Part shown: piece by piece, positions 1 through 10,767 of the stretch | How the letters are laid out: every line of letters starts with the position of its first letter | Numbering within the stretch: the stretch's first letter is position 1 | Assembly: GCA_946405645.1 (NCBI GenBank) | Contig: CAMJHW010000006.1 | Coordinates: 1-25,203 of the forward strand | Length of the DNA stretch: 25,203 nt | Origin: an uncultured Bacteroidales bacterium | GTDB taxonomy: Bacteria; Bacteroidota; Bacteroidia; Bacteroidales; UBA932 | Direction: 5' to 3' | Made by a program: the position numbers and the translations under genes | Notes under the pieces: model-generated | Databases searched by the model: none | What the model saw: only the letters and a program-made list of their open reading frames with translations | What the model was told of the DNA's origin: nothing

Positions 1-99
1 AACAAGGCCGCCATCGAGGCGGTCACCGCCTCCGACCTCCAGACTCTCGCCCAACACATCTTCTCCCCCGAAAACCTCTCCCGCCTGATTTACCTCTGA
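1..99 (+). CDS. C-terminus of a probable M16 (insulinase-like) zinc peptidase, 5' end outside window
   Basis: Frame 1 is open from the first base to a TGA at 97-99 and gives the last 32 residues of a protein. The tail reads VTASDLQTLAQHIFSPENLS followed by RLIYL. A segment of the form 'v-t-a-e-D-l-q-x-l-A-x-x-y-f-x-p-E-N-l' close to the C-terminus is typical of M16 metallopeptidases, in the second, catalytically inactive half. The zinc site itself (HxxEH) would lie outside the window, so neither activity nor gene length can be judged. The assignment rests on this short tail only; another protein with a helical tail is possible. Confidence 0.5.
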   Translation, partial: NKAAIEAVTASDLQTLAQHIFSPENLSRLIYL

Positions 100-208
100 T
101 CCTCCCGCACGTTACCCCCACAACAGTCACAACCCGCGGGTGACCTCCGCACATTACCTTCAAAACTACCTCAACCTCTGGGCGACTCCAGAAGGTTAAG
201 ACCTATAG

Positions 209-245
209 TGCGGAAGGTCTGCTGAAACGGTGTAGACCTTCCGCA
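209..245. repeat. Palindromic repeat unit, copy 1 (12-bp stem, 13-base loop)
   Basis: TGCGGAAGGTCT at 209-220 is the exact reverse complement of AGACCTTCCGCA at 234-245, with a 13-base loop between. The unit recurs in inverted orientation at 284-320 with a loop of the same length. The stem sequence and loop length are directly visible; calling it a REP-like element is inference. Confidence 0.7.
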
Positions 246-283
246 GTAATACTGCATTGGAGCAGGCTGGAGGAGCGATGATG

Positions 284-320
284 TGAGGAAGGTCTCGAAG
301 GGTTTAGCAGACCTTCCGCA
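284..320. repeat. Palindromic repeat unit, copy 2 (inverted relative to copy 1)
   Basis: GGAAGGTCT at 287-295 pairs with AGACCTTCC at 309-317 across a 13-base loop, and the flanks (TGA before, GCA after) follow the copy 1 pattern with one stem mismatch. The 15 bases at 306-320 are the perfect reverse complement of 209-223, so the two units are inverted copies separated by 38 bases. This arrangement resembles paired REP/BIME elements. Confidence 0.65.
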
Positions 321-523
321 GTGGGATGAGTTAGGAGATAGTTGTGAGGCTTTTAAAAGATTGATTAAGTTACAAATCACGGGCAAGAAGCCAGGGGGGG
401 GGATACGGTGCTAAGTGCCGCAAAGACGAGGCGGGGGGAAGGAGAATAGAGCTATAGGAGCAAGTAGCCGGGAAGAGGAGCGAGAAATCATCTTCAGGAA
501 AAACATCTGGCCCTTGGAGAGTT

Positions 524-2164
524 TCATAACTCGAGGCCGGGGGTGTAAGTGGCTATTGAGAGAGCGTCGAGGGCAGTCCGGGTGAGGGCGGACCGGCCGG
601 AACCGGTCTGGACCCCTCCGGCCTGGACAAGGATATTTCCGAGGACAGCGGCGTCGGCAGGACCAGCGGTCACCGGAACAGAGCATTCATCGGCGACCAA
701 CTGGCAGAGAACCGGGTCGACAGTCCCTTCTTCCGTCAGGAAAAGTCCCGGGGCCAAACCGGAATCGATACCGGGGATAGGAGTGCCGGAGCCGACGATA
801 TGGAGAGCCTTGATGCGGAAGGGGGTCACACTCTGAAGCTTGATGAATGTGTCTCCGATCTTTTCCGCCAAGGAGGTGTAGATGAGCCTTACCAAAGCGG
901 CATCATCGGCCGGAACAGCCATGCTCCGAAGGGAGCAGTAGCGCTTGATGGCGGCCGAAACGGCAGAGTCGGTGAAGACGCCGGGGGTGGCGGAAGAAGA
1001 TGAGACGCTGCCGGGGATGGAGATGGGAGGGACGGCGGAGAGGAGGGTGGGATCCTCGGGGTCGAGCTGCGCGTTGATTTCGGCGCCTTCGCGGGCCATC
1101 TGGGCCAGGTCCTCCGGACCGTATGCCCGGCCCGCCGCGCGCCAGGAGGCGACGCAGCGCTCCAGCAAATCGACACCGGCAATGCGTTTGACCAGAAGAT
1201 TGACACCTCCGGGACCGGCCTCGTTGGAGAAGTTCATCTCGAAGGTCTGGTCGTTGACAATGGGGGAAGCCGTCTCCACGCCCATCACGCTGACATCGTC
1301 CAAGATCAGGAAAGCGGCGCCTTCGGCACCGAATCCATCGGTACGATGGGAAGGAGAGGAAGGACTGTCGGAATGGACTGCAGTAGTGTCGGATACAGTG
1401 GAGATGCCATAGGGTACGGCGACGGAGGCGGAGGCGACGTCGTGTCCGGCGACGGCCAGGACCTGGACGCGCCCGAGACCGGTCGCCTGGGCGGCCTCTT
1501 CACTGAGCTTGGCCACCTTAGTACCCGGTTGAACCACGGAGGGGAACCGCTTCGGCCGCACCTTGCAAGCACTCAACACGTCCCTGGACACTTTGTGCTT
1601 GCGCCTGTCAACCAGACCGGCTCCGCTGAGGGATGTAAACTCCACAAAACGCTTCCCCGTCAACAGGAATGCGACGGCTTCGGGGATGAAAAGCAGATAC
1701 TTGGCATCGTCCAGGGCAATCCTCTTCTCACGGTACATACTGAAGAGCTGCAACGCAGCGTGCGAATCCAGCACGTTCACGCCGGAAGCCTCATAGAGCT
1801 CCCGGCGCTCGAGGCGCTTGAAGAACCTGGCCTGGACGGACTCGGACAGGACGTCGTCCATTACCCTGGGAAGACCCAGGAAACTGCCGTCCTTGGCAAC
1901 GCAGACAATACCCGGTCCCCAGGCATCGATGCCGACGGATTCGACCGGCAGTTTGCGGGAGCCGACGGTGGACAGTCCTTTCAGGACTTCCGCATACGCC
2001 GCATAGATGTCCCACAGGGAGTATCCACCTATGTCGACCGAAGGAATGGGGAAAGAATGTACTGTTTCCGTGGTCACCTTCCCGGCGGCTATGGAAGCGA
2101 GAACCACCTTGCCGCCAGTGGCGCCAAGGTGGACTGCGATGTATCTTTTGGTATTGTCTCCCAT
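524..2164 (-). CDS. FGGY-family carbohydrate kinase homologue, rhamnulokinase-like, key residues lost
   Basis: 546 residues, longer than the roughly 480-490 usual for rhamnulokinase (RhaB). The family match is clear along the whole length: an N-terminal LGATGGKV strand-loop (residues 14-20), LLTGKR with EFTSLS (167-180), VAGHDVASA (238-246, containing the Asp that acts as general base in RhaB), MGVETASPIV (294-303), NFSNEAG (311-317), and AGPADAAVLGNILVQ near the C-terminus (500-514). Several active-site elements are altered: the Asp of the first phosphate-binding motif (family pattern AVDxGATSGR) is His12, the SSGTWSL segment is replaced by a Ser-rich stretch (residues 257-275), and the adenosine motif GGGxxN is GSGTPIP (458-464). 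It is the last gene of the serC operon, starting 4 bases after the metG stop. Expected role would be sugar phosphorylation in the cytoplasm, but it may be a pseudokinase. Confidence 0.75.
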   Translation of the reverse strand: MGDNTKRYIAVHLGATGGKVVLASIAAGKVTTETVHSFPIPSVDIGGYSLWDIYAAYAEVLKGLSTVGSRKLPVESVGIDAWGPGIVCVAKDGSFLGLPRVMDDVLSESVQARFFKRLERRELYEASGVNVLDSHAALQLFSMYREKRIALDDAKYLLFIPEAVAFLLTGKRFVEFTSLSGAGLVDRRKHKVSRDVLSACKVRPKRFPSVVQPGTKVAKLSEEAAQATGLGRVQVLAVAGHDVASASVAVPYGISTVSDTTAVHSDSPSSPSHRTDGFGAEGAAFLILDDVSVMGVETASPIVNDQTFEMNFSNEAGPGGVNLLVKRIAGVDLLERCVASWRAAGRAYGPEDLAQMAREGAEINAQLDPEDPTLLSAVPPISIPGSVSSSSATPGVFTDSAVSAAIKRYCSLRSMAVPADDAALVRLIYTSLAEKIGDTFIKLQSVTPFRIKALHIVGSGTPIPGIDSGLAPGLFLTEEGTVDPVLCQLVADECSVPVTAGPADAAVLGNILVQAGGVQTGSGRSALTRTALDALSIATYTPGLEL

Positions 2165-2168
2165 GAGC

Positions 2169-4355
2169 TTATCCTATCTGCGAACCGTTCTTCAAAACTT
2201 CCTGGGGAGTGATGAAGCGCATCTGGCCGTCACCCTGACGGGCCATCAGGATCATACCCTTGGACTCGATGCCGCGGATCTTGCGCGGAGCGAGATTGGC
2301 AAGGATGCAGATCTGCTTGCCGAGCATCTGTTCGGGAGTATAATACTCTGCGATGCCGGAAACGATGGTACGGGTGTCGATACCGGTATCGATGGTAAGC
2401 TTCAGGAGCTTATCGGTCTTCGGGACGCGCTCGGCCTCCAGTACGGTGGCCGTGCGGATGTCCATCTTGTCGAAGTCCTCGAAGCTGCACTCCGCCTTCT
2501 GCGGCTCGATGCGCTCCGCGGCTTCGGCGGCAACTGCGGCGGCCTCGGCCGCCTCACGCTCCGCCTTGACGGCCGCGAGCCTGTCGAGCTGGGCCTGGAT
2601 GGCGTCGTCCTCGATCTTCGAGAACAGGAGCTCGGCCGCGCCGATTTCGTGCCCTGCGGGCAGCAGCTCGGAGCCTCCGAGGGCGGTCCAGTCGAGCGAC
2701 AGGCCCGAAGCGGGCGCAGAGGCGCCGGCATGCACGGTGTGCAGCGCCGCGCCTTCACCCTCCTTGAAAGTGTTGACCGTCTCCTGCTCGCCCACGCGGT
2801 GATCGGAACCGGCAGAGAGCCCTACGCGCAGCATATTGCGCAAGCGCTCGGCAGCGAACGGAGTGAACGGCTCGAAGGCGATGGCCAGGTCGGCGCAGAT
2901 CTGCAGCGACACGTTGAGGATGGTCGCACACCGGCCCATGTCGGTCTTGGCAACCTTCCAAGGCTCAGTGTCGGAGATGTATTTGTTGCCCACGCGGGCG
3001 ATTCCCATCGCATCCTTCAGCGCCTCGCGGAAATGATAGGTATCGAGGTTGCGCTCGAGTGAGGCCTTCAGCTCGGGGATGGCAGCGAGAGCCTCGCGGT
3101 CGACATCCAGAAGCTCTCCGCAAGCCGGTACCCGGCCTTCGAAATACTTGTGCGTCAAAACGACTGCACGGTTGACGAAATTGCCGAAGATCGCCACCAG
3201 CTCGCTGTTGTTGCGGGTCTGGAAATCCTTCCAGCTGAAATCGTTGTCCTTGGTCTCGGGAGCGTTGGCGGTAAGTACGTAACGCATCACGTCTTCCTTG
3301 CCGGGGAACTGCTCCAGATACTCGTGGGCCCAGACCGCCCAGTTGCGCGAAGTCGAGATCTTGTCGCCCTCCAGGTTCAGGAACTCGTTGGCAGGTACAT
3401 TCTCCGGCAGGACAAAGTCTCCATAGGCCTTGAGCATCGACGGGAATACGATGCAGTGGAACACGATATTGTCCTTGCCGATGAAGTGGACGAGCTTGGT
3501 ATCCGGACTCTCCCACCATTTCTCCCAAGACTGCGGCAGCAACTCACGAGTGTTGGAGATATATCCGATGGGAGCGTCGAACCAGACATAGAGCACCTTG
3601 CCCTCCGCTCCCTCGACAGGCACGGGAACGCCCCAGTCGAGGTCGCGGGTGACGGCGCGCGGCTGGAGGCCGCCGTCCAGCCAACTCTTGACCTGGCCAT
3701 AGACATTGGGGCGCCACTCAGTATGGCCCTCGAGTATCCACTTACGGAGCCACTGCTCGTAATCCTGCAGGGGCAGGTACCAGTGCGTGGTCTTTTTCTT
3801 GACCGGTTCCGCACCGCTGAGCTTGGACTTGGGATTGATCAGTTCCTCGGGGCTGAGCGTGCTTCCGCACTTCTCGCACTGGTCGCCGTAGGCGCCTTCA
3901 TTGCCGCACTTGGGGCAAGTGCCGACGATATAGCGGTCAGCTAGGAAGGTCTTCGCCTCCGGGTCGTAGTACTGCTCCGACTCCTTGGTGACGAACTTGC
4001 CCTCATCGTACAGCTTGCGGAAGAATCCCGAAGAAGTCTCGGCATGCACGGCGGACGAAGTCCTGCCATAGATGTCGAAATTGATTCCGAGCCCGGTGAA
4101 GGACTCCTTTATGATGCCGTGGTACTTGTCCACAATGTCCTGCGGCGTACAGCCCTGCTGGCGGGCCTTGATGGTGATGGGCACTCCGTGCTCGTCCGAG
4201 CCGCAGACGTAGAGCACGTCCTCGCCGCGCATCCTGAGATACCTGACATAGATATCGGCAGGTACATAGACGCCGGCAAGGTGGCCGATGTGAACGGGAC
4301 CGTTGGCGTAAGGCAGCGCGCAGGTCACCAGGGTTCGTTTGTGATTCTTTTCCAT
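2169..4355 (-). CDS. metG: Methionyl-tRNA synthetase with C-terminal tRNA-binding domain
   Basis: 728 residues; attaches methionine to tRNA-Met in the cytoplasm. The class I catalytic core shows HIGH at residues 22-25 and KISTSR at 332-337 (the KMSKS-type loop). Between them is a zinc knuckle with CPKC (147-150) and CEKC (160-163). The anticodon-binding helical domain follows. After an Ala/Glu-rich coiled linker (about 585-615), residues 623-728 form the Trbp111-like OB-fold with [20 protein letters not shown] and [16 protein letters not shown], which dimerises and binds tRNA. Length and order match the full-length bacterial form found in Bacteroidota. The gene starts 4 bases after the dnaG stop and ends 4 bases before the FGGY gene, so all three are probably co-transcribed. 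Nothing looks truncated. Confidence 0.97.
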   Translation of the reverse strand: MEKNHKRTLVTCALPYANGPVHIGHLAGVYVPADIYVRYLRMRGEDVLYVCGSDEHGVPITIKARQQGCTPQDIVDKYHGIIKESFTGLGINFDIYGRTSSAVHAETSSGFFRKLYDEGKFVTKESEQYYDPEAKTFLADRYIVGTCPKCGNEGAYGDQCEKCGSTLSPEELINPKSKLSGAEPVKKKTTHWYLPLQDYEQWLRKWILEGHTEWRPNVYGQVKSWLDGGLQPRAVTRDLDWGVPVPVEGAEGKVLYVWFDAPIGYISNTRELLPQSWEKWWESPDTKLVHFIGKDNIVFHCIVFPSMLKAYGDFVLPENVPANEFLNLEGDKISTSRNWAVWAHEYLEQFPGKEDVMRYVLTANAPETKDNDFSWKDFQTRNNSELVAIFGNFVNRAVVLTHKYFEGRVPACGELLDVDREALAAIPELKASLERNLDTYHFREALKDAMGIARVGNKYISDTEPWKVAKTDMGRCATILNVSLQICADLAIAFEPFTPFAAERLRNMLRVGLSAGSDHRVGEQETVNTFKEGEGAALHTVHAGASAPASGLSLDWTALGGSELLPAGHEIGAAELLFSKIEDDAIQAQLDRLAAVKAEREAAEAAAVAAEAAERIEPQKAECSFEDFDKMDIRTATVLEAERVPKTDKLLKLTIDTGIDTRTIVSGIAEYYTPEQMLGKQICILANLAPRKIRGIESKGMILMARQGDGQMRFITPQEVLKNGSQIG

Positions 4356-4359
4356 ATTG

Positions 4360-6360
<2,001 letters not shown>

Positions 6361-6366
6361 ACACTT

Positions 6367-8580
6367 TTAAGAGGCTATCTCACAGAGGAACTTGATGCGC
6401 ACCAGGCGGATCTCCATCTCGTCATAGTCGGCCCCGAGGGCCTTGATGGCGTCCTCTATCGAGTCAGACTCGGCCTCGTCCTTGAAATAATCGTAAATCT
6501 CCTCGACCACATCCTCGTCAATGTTCTGCTCTATGAAATAATTGAGGTTGAGCTTGAGTCCGGACGACACGATGGCTTCGATCTCGGTCATGAGCTCGTC
6601 CATCTCCATGCCCTTGGCCTCGGCGATGTCCTCGAGCGACATACGCCTGTCGATGCTCTGGATGATATAGATCTTGCCGCCGGACTTGGTCGGAGCGGAC
6701 TTGACCACGAAGTCGTCCGGACGGGTGATTTCGTTCTCCTCGACGTACTTGGCTATCAGGTCCAGGAACTCCTTGCCGAATTTCCTGGCCTTGCCCTCGC
6801 CCACTCCCTGGCAGTTCTTGAGCTCCTCGAAACGAATAGGATACTGGATGGACATATCCTCCAGGGAAGGATCTCCGAAGATGATCCACGGCTGCAACTT
6901 GAGCCTGCGGGACATGTCCTTTCGCAGGTCCTTGAGCATCGAGAGCAGCACCGGGTCGCCGCCGCCTCCGCCGGAGCGGATCGCGGCCGACGCTGCTGCC
7001 GCCTCCTCGTCCTCTTCGTCATCCCCGCCGCCGGTGAAGACGCGGTCCTCGACCAGTTCGAGATACTGGGGATTGCGGAAGAACTCCTCGCCCTGCGGGG
7101 TGACGGAGATGAGGCCATAGGTCTCGATCTCCTTGTCCAAAAGGCGGAGGATGATGCCCTGGTGCATCACGGTGCACCAGAAACGTTCCGAGTGGGCCTT
7201 GCCGGCGCCGAAAAGCTTCAGCTGGTCGTGCTTGTACGACTGGATCTTGGAATTGGCCGTCCCGGCCAGGATGCAGGCAAGGTGCTCGATCTTGAACTTC
7301 TCCGGAAGGGAATCCACCAACTCGATCACCAGGCACATCTCCTTGCGCCCGTCGAAGGTGGACTTGGGATTGATGCAATTGTCGCAGCAGCCGCAGTTGT
7401 CCACCTGGTAATCCTCGCCGAAGTAGCTCAGCAGCAAGCGCCTGCGGCAGCGGCTGGATTCGGCGTAGGTGACGACCTCGGAGAGGAGCTGTCCGCCGAT
7501 CTCCTGCTCCGCCACGGGCTTGCCCTGCATGAACTTCTCGAGCTTGCGGATGTCCTTGTAGCTGTAATAAGTGATGCAGCGTCCTTCCTGCCCGTCGCGT
7601 CCCGCGCGTCCCGTCTCCTGGTAGTAACTCTCGATGCTCTTCGGAATGTCATAGTGGATAACGAAACGGACGTCGGGCTTGTCGATGCCCATGCCGAACG
7701 CTATCGTAGCGACAATGACGTCGATCTCCTCCATCAGGAAAGCGTCCTGGTTCTCCGCCCTGGTCTTGGCGTCCAGGCCGGCGTGGTACGGCCGAGCCTT
7801 GATGTCGTTGATGCAGAGAAGCTCCGCGAGCTCCTCGACCTTCTTGCGGCTGAGGCAATAGACTATGCCGGACTTGCCGGGATTCTGCTTGATGTAGCGG
7901 ATGATGTCCTTCTCCGGATCGACCTTGTCCCTGACCTCGTAGAAGAGGTTCGGACGGTTGAACGAGGACTTGAACACCCGGGCTCCGCCGATGCCGAGAT
8001 TCTTGAGGATGTCGTGCTGGACCTTGGGAGTGGCAGTGGCGGTCAGGGCGATAATGGGAGCGCGGCCGATATCCTCCACAAGGGAGCGGATGCGGCGGTA
8101 CTCCGGCCTGAAGTCGTGACCCCATTCGGAGATACAGTGGGCTTCGTCCACTGCGTAGAAGGATATCTTGATCTCCTTGAGGATGGAGACGTTGTCTTCC
8201 TTTGTCAATGACTCCGGAGCCACGTACAGGAGCTTCGTGCGGCCTGCGAGCAGATCCTCGCGGACCTCCTGTATCTGAGCCTTGCTGAGCGACGAATTCA
8301 GGAAATGGGCGATGCAGTCGTTGCCCGACACGAACCCGCGGATGGCATCCACCTGGTTCTTCATCAGAGCGATGAGTGGCGAGATGACGATGGCCGTACC
8401 GGGCATCAGCAGGGCGGGGAGCTGGTAGCAGAGCGACTTGCCGCCTCCGGTCGGCATGAGCACGAAGGCGTCATTGCCGGCCACGAGGTGGCTCACGATG
8501 CTCTCCTGGTCCGCCTTGAAGGTGTCGTACCCGAAGAATTCTTTCAGCTTGGCATGTATGGCAGCGGAATCGATCGGCAT
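6367..8580 (-). CDS. recQ: ATP-dependent DNA helicase RecQ
   Basis: 737 residues from the ATG at 8580. A TTG 33 bases further upstream would add 11 residues, but that start would sit inside the preceding gene, and MPIDSAAIHAKLKEFFGYDT is the expected RecQ start. Superfamily 2 helicase motifs are complete: PTGGGKS (43-49), the DEAH box (145-148) followed by CISEWGHDFRPEY, an IAFGMGIDKPDVR segment and QETGRAGRDG. The zinc-binding region reads CRRRLLLSYFG with CGCCDNC. A winged-helix RQC domain, an acidic linker and an HRDC domain (KDLRKDMSRRLKLQPWIIFG onward) follow. The last 120 residues form a charged helical extension ending in an acidic segment, as in other Bacteroidota RecQ proteins. It unwinds DNA in recombination and fork repair. 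The start lies 10 bases after the DUF1015 stop. Confidence 0.96.
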   Translation of the reverse strand: MPIDSAAIHAKLKEFFGYDTFKADQESIVSHLVAGNDAFVLMPTGGGKSLCYQLPALLMPGTAIVISPLIALMKNQVDAIRGFVSGNDCIAHFLNSSLSKAQIQEVREDLLAGRTKLLYVAPESLTKEDNVSILKEIKISFYAVDEAHCISEWGHDFRPEYRRIRSLVEDIGRAPIIALTATATPKVQHDILKNLGIGGARVFKSSFNRPNLFYEVRDKVDPEKDIIRYIKQNPGKSGIVYCLSRKKVEELAELLCINDIKARPYHAGLDAKTRAENQDAFLMEEIDVIVATIAFGMGIDKPDVRFVIHYDIPKSIESYYQETGRAGRDGQEGRCITYYSYKDIRKLEKFMQGKPVAEQEIGGQLLSEVVTYAESSRCRRRLLLSYFGEDYQVDNCGCCDNCINPKSTFDGRKEMCLVIELVDSLPEKFKIEHLACILAGTANSKIQSYKHDQLKLFGAGKAHSERFWCTVMHQGIILRLLDKEIETYGLISVTPQGEEFFRNPQYLELVEDRVFTGGGDDEEDEEAAAASAAIRSGGGGGDPVLLSMLKDLRKDMSRRLKLQPWIIFGDPSLEDMSIQYPIRFEELKNCQGVGEGKARKFGKEFLDLIAKYVEENEITRPDDFVVKSAPTKSGGKIYIIQSIDRRMSLEDIAEAKGMEMDELMTEIEAIVSSGLKLNLNYFIEQNIDEDVVEEIYDYFKDEAESDSIEDAIKALGADYDEMEIRLVRIKFLCEIAS

Positions 8581-8590
8581 GAAAAAGAGA

Positions 8591-9841
8591 TTAATCCAAT
8601 TTATGAATGGCAAGTCCGGAACGGAGCTTGGGCTCGAACCAAGTGGTCTTCGGAGGCATGATGTTGCCGCTGTCGGCGATGCCCATCAGCTGCTCCATTG
8701 AGACCGGATAGAGTGCGAACGCAACCTTCATCTCGCCGCTGTCCACCCTGCGGGAAAGCTCTCCGAGCCCGCGGATGCCGCCGACGAAGTCGATGCGGTT
8801 GTCGGTGCGAAGGTCCTTGATGCCAAGTATCCTGTCCAGCACGAGGCGGGAGAGGATGGTGACGTCGAGCACGCCGATCGGGTCGCCGTCGTCATAGCGT
8901 CCGGGGCGCGCGGTCAGCGAATACCACTTGCCGTCGAGGTACATCGAGAAATTGTGAAGCGCCTCGGGGCGATAGACGGCCGCTCCCTTGCAAGTCACTT
9001 CGAAATCATCGCCGAGCTTAGCGACGAGCTGGTCGGGCGTGAGTCCGTTGAGATCCCTCACGACGCGGTTGTAGTCGATGATCTTGAGCTGGCTCTCGGG
9101 GAAACAGACGGCCATGAAGTAGTTGTACTCCTCGGCTCCGGTATGGGCGGGATTCTGCGCGCGCTTCTCGGCGCCCACGCGGGCGGCGGCAGCCGTCCTG
9201 TGGTGGCCGTCGGCTACATAGAAAGCCTCGACCTGTGTGGTGAACAGCTCGGTGATGCGGGCGATGTCGGCATCGTCGCCGACCACCCAGAAGGTATGTC
9301 CGAAACCGTTCTCGTCCACGAAATGATACTCGGGCTCGCCTGCGGCGTAACGGGCGACGATGGAGTTGAGCGCATCGTTGTCACGGTAGGCGAAGAAGAC
9401 GGGCTCGATGTTGGCGTTCTGGATGCGGACGTGGACCATGCGGTCGTCTTCCTTGTCCTTGCGGGTGAGCTCATGCTTCTTGATACGTCCCTCGGCATAG
9501 TCGTCGGTATGGGCGCAGAGCACCAGGCCGTACTGGGTACGGCCGTCCATGGTCTGTGCATAGACGTAATAGCATTCCTTCGGGTCCTGGACCAGCCATC
9601 CCCTGGCCTGCCAGTCCTTGAAATTCACGACGGCGCGGTCGTACACGCGCTGGTCGTGGTCGGGCAGGATGGGATCGAAATCAATCTCGGGTTTGGTGAT
9701 GTGAAGGAGGGACTTCTCCCCCGCCATCTGCTTGGCCTCCTCGGAATTGAGGACGTCGTAGGGCGGAGCGGCCACCTCGGTGACGATGTCTTTAGGCGGC
9801 CTTACCGCCGCGAAAGGTTTGACTTTGACCATGGCGATCAT
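8591..9841 (-). CDS. DUF1015 family protein, probable role in serine metabolism
   Basis: 416 residues. The N-terminus VKVKPFAAVRPPKD and the motif PPYDVLN (27-32) are hallmarks of DUF1015. Further motifs are KKHELT (121-126) and ADGHHRTAAA (210-219). A DGHHR motif is also the active-site signature of ParB-fold enzymes such as archaeal ADP-dependent serine kinase (SerK) and related phosphotransferases, so a phosphoserine-handling activity is plausible. Its start overlaps the serA stop as ATGA (9838-9841), which implies translational coupling. A second ATG at 9832 would also give a good start. No signal peptide or membrane segment is visible. No serB-type phosphatase lies in the operon. The enzymatic role is inference from motif and neighbours; the family assignment is firm. 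Confidence 0.88.
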   Translation of the reverse strand: MIAMVKVKPFAAVRPPKDIVTEVAAPPYDVLNSEEAKQMAGEKSLLHITKPEIDFDPILPDHDQRVYDRAVVNFKDWQARGWLVQDPKECYYVYAQTMDGRTQYGLVLCAHTDDYAEGRIKKHELTRKDKEDDRMVHVRIQNANIEPVFFAYRDNDALNSIVARYAAGEPEYHFVDENGFGHTFWVVGDDADIARITELFTTQVEAFYVADGHHRTAAAARVGAEKRAQNPAHTGAEEYNYFMAVCFPESQLKIIDYNRVVRDLNGLTPDQLVAKLGDDFEVTCKGAAVYRPEALHNFSMYLDGKWYSLTARPGRYDDGDPIGVLDVTILSRLVLDRILGIKDLRTDNRIDFVGGIRGLGELSRRVDSGEMKVAFALYPVSMEQLMGIADSGNIMPPKTTWFEPKLRSGLAIHKLD

Positions 9842-10758
9842 TTATTTACCTGGAAACGGGTATTGCCCGTAGCGAAATAATCGGCGATCTGGCGCGCGGC
9901 GGCGAGGCCGGCGTTGACGTTGGCCTCGGCGGTCTGGGCGCCCATCTTCTTGGGGGTGGCGAACACGCGGAGACCGAACTTCTCACGCAGCTCGGCATAG
10001 TTGTCGGGCATGACGTCGGTGACGTACTTGAGGTCCGGACGATCCTCGAGGGCCCTCATCAGGCCTTCCTCGTCGATGACTTCCTTACGGGCGGTATTGA
10101 CCAGCACGGCGCCCTTGGGCATCTTGGTGATGAGGTCGTAGCCGATGGATTTGATGGTCGCGGGAAGGGCGGGGATGTGGATGGAAAGATAGTCGGAAGT
10201 GCTGTAGAGTTCCTCCACGGAGTGCACGGGATCGGCGCCGGCGGAAGCGATCTGCTCGTCGGAGAGGAACGGGTCGAGGGCGGAGATCTCCATGCCAAGG
10301 GCGCGGGCCTTCTGGCCGACGAGGCGTCCGACATTGCCGTAGGCCTGGACGCCCAGGCGCTTGCCGAGGAGCTCGGAGCCGGTCGCCGGGGTGAACTGCG
10401 TGCGGGCCATGAATATCATCATGGCCAGCGCCAGCTCGGCGACGGCATTGGAGTTCTGTCCGGGGGTGTTCATGACAACTACGCCGTGCGCCGTGGCGGC
10501 GGCCAGGTCGACGTTGTCGTAGCCGGCGCCGGCGCGCACGACTATCTTGAGCTTCGGGGCCGCGTCGAGGACCTCGGCGGTGACCTTGTCGGAGCGGATG
10601 ATCATTGCGTCGCAGTCAGCGACCGCGGCGACGAGGTCCGACTGCTCCGCATATTTCTCGAAGGCGACCAGTTCATGGCCTGCACCTTCGGCGATTTCCC
10701 TGATGCCGGCCACTGCGGCGGCCGCGAAGGGTTTCTGGGTAGCGAGCAAAATCTTCAT
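9838..10758 (-). CDS. serA: Short-form D-3-phosphoglycerate dehydrogenase
   Basis: 306 residues; catalyses the first committed step of serine synthesis, oxidising 3-phosphoglycerate to 3-phosphohydroxypyruvate with NAD. It belongs to the D-2-hydroxyacid dehydrogenase fold: RAGAGYDNVD (75-84), the nucleotide-binding loop GVQAYGNVGR (136-145, with Ala where the first fold glycine normally sits) and NTAR (221-224) carrying the substrate-binding Arg. It ends after the catalytic domain and lacks the ACT regulatory domain, so it should not be serine-inhibited in the E. coli manner. The position of the usual catalytic His is PKKMGAQT (269-276), so the His is replaced by Lys; the usual catalytic Glu region is VMPDN. 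I believe this is a Bacteroidota-type variant, from memory. It starts 9 bases after the serC stop. Confidence 0.9.
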   Translation of the reverse strand: MKILLATQKPFAAAAVAGIREIAEGAGHELVAFEKYAEQSDLVAAVADCDAMIIRSDKVTAEVLDAAPKLKIVVRAGAGYDNVDLAAATAHGVVVMNTPGQNSNAVAELALAMMIFMARTQFTPATGSELLGKRLGVQAYGNVGRLVGQKARALGMEISALDPFLSDEQIASAGADPVHSVEELYSTSDYLSIHIPALPATIKSIGYDLITKMPKGAVLVNTARKEVIDEEGLMRALEDRPDLKYVTDVMPDNYAELREKFGLRVFATPKKMGAQTAEANVNAGLAAARQIADYFATGNTRFQVNK

Positions 10759-10767
10759 GGCGTCCTG

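Larger units (their letters stand above)
100..523. other. 424-base convergent intergenic region without a supported gene
   Basis: This gap separates the tails of two converging genes. Besides the paired hairpins at 209-245 and 284-320 (listed separately) it holds an imperfect direct repeat of the form CCTCC(C)GCACRTTACC at 101-117 and 144-158, a 10-base palindrome ACCCGCGGGT at 132-141, a hairpin at 173-197 (AACCTCTGG facing CCAGAAGGTT) and a run of nine G at 394-402. Short open frames exist here on the minus strand but none has a recognisable protein or codon signal. No T-tract follows any of the hairpins, so none is a classical terminator. Confidence 0.6.

Noticed and set aside
209..320. 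A CRISPR array or a pair of terminators
   Set aside because: Only two units in opposite orientation, no spacer pattern or cas genes, and no T-runs after the stems.
411..686. A 91-codon minus-strand frame at the end of the kinase-like gene
   Set aside because: Half of it overlaps the kinase gene in another frame and the rest is Arg/Ser/Pro-rich with no family match or upstream signal.
1346..3062. Long plus-strand frames of 288 and 351 codons opposite the FGGY and metG genes
   Set aside because: They mirror well-supported minus-strand genes and show no recognisable domain; they span the metG/FGGY junction only by chance.
8581..8613. TTG start for recQ at 8613
   Set aside because: It would overlap the DUF1015 coding end and add residues not expected for RecQ; the ATG at 8580 lies 10 bases after the DUF1015 stop.
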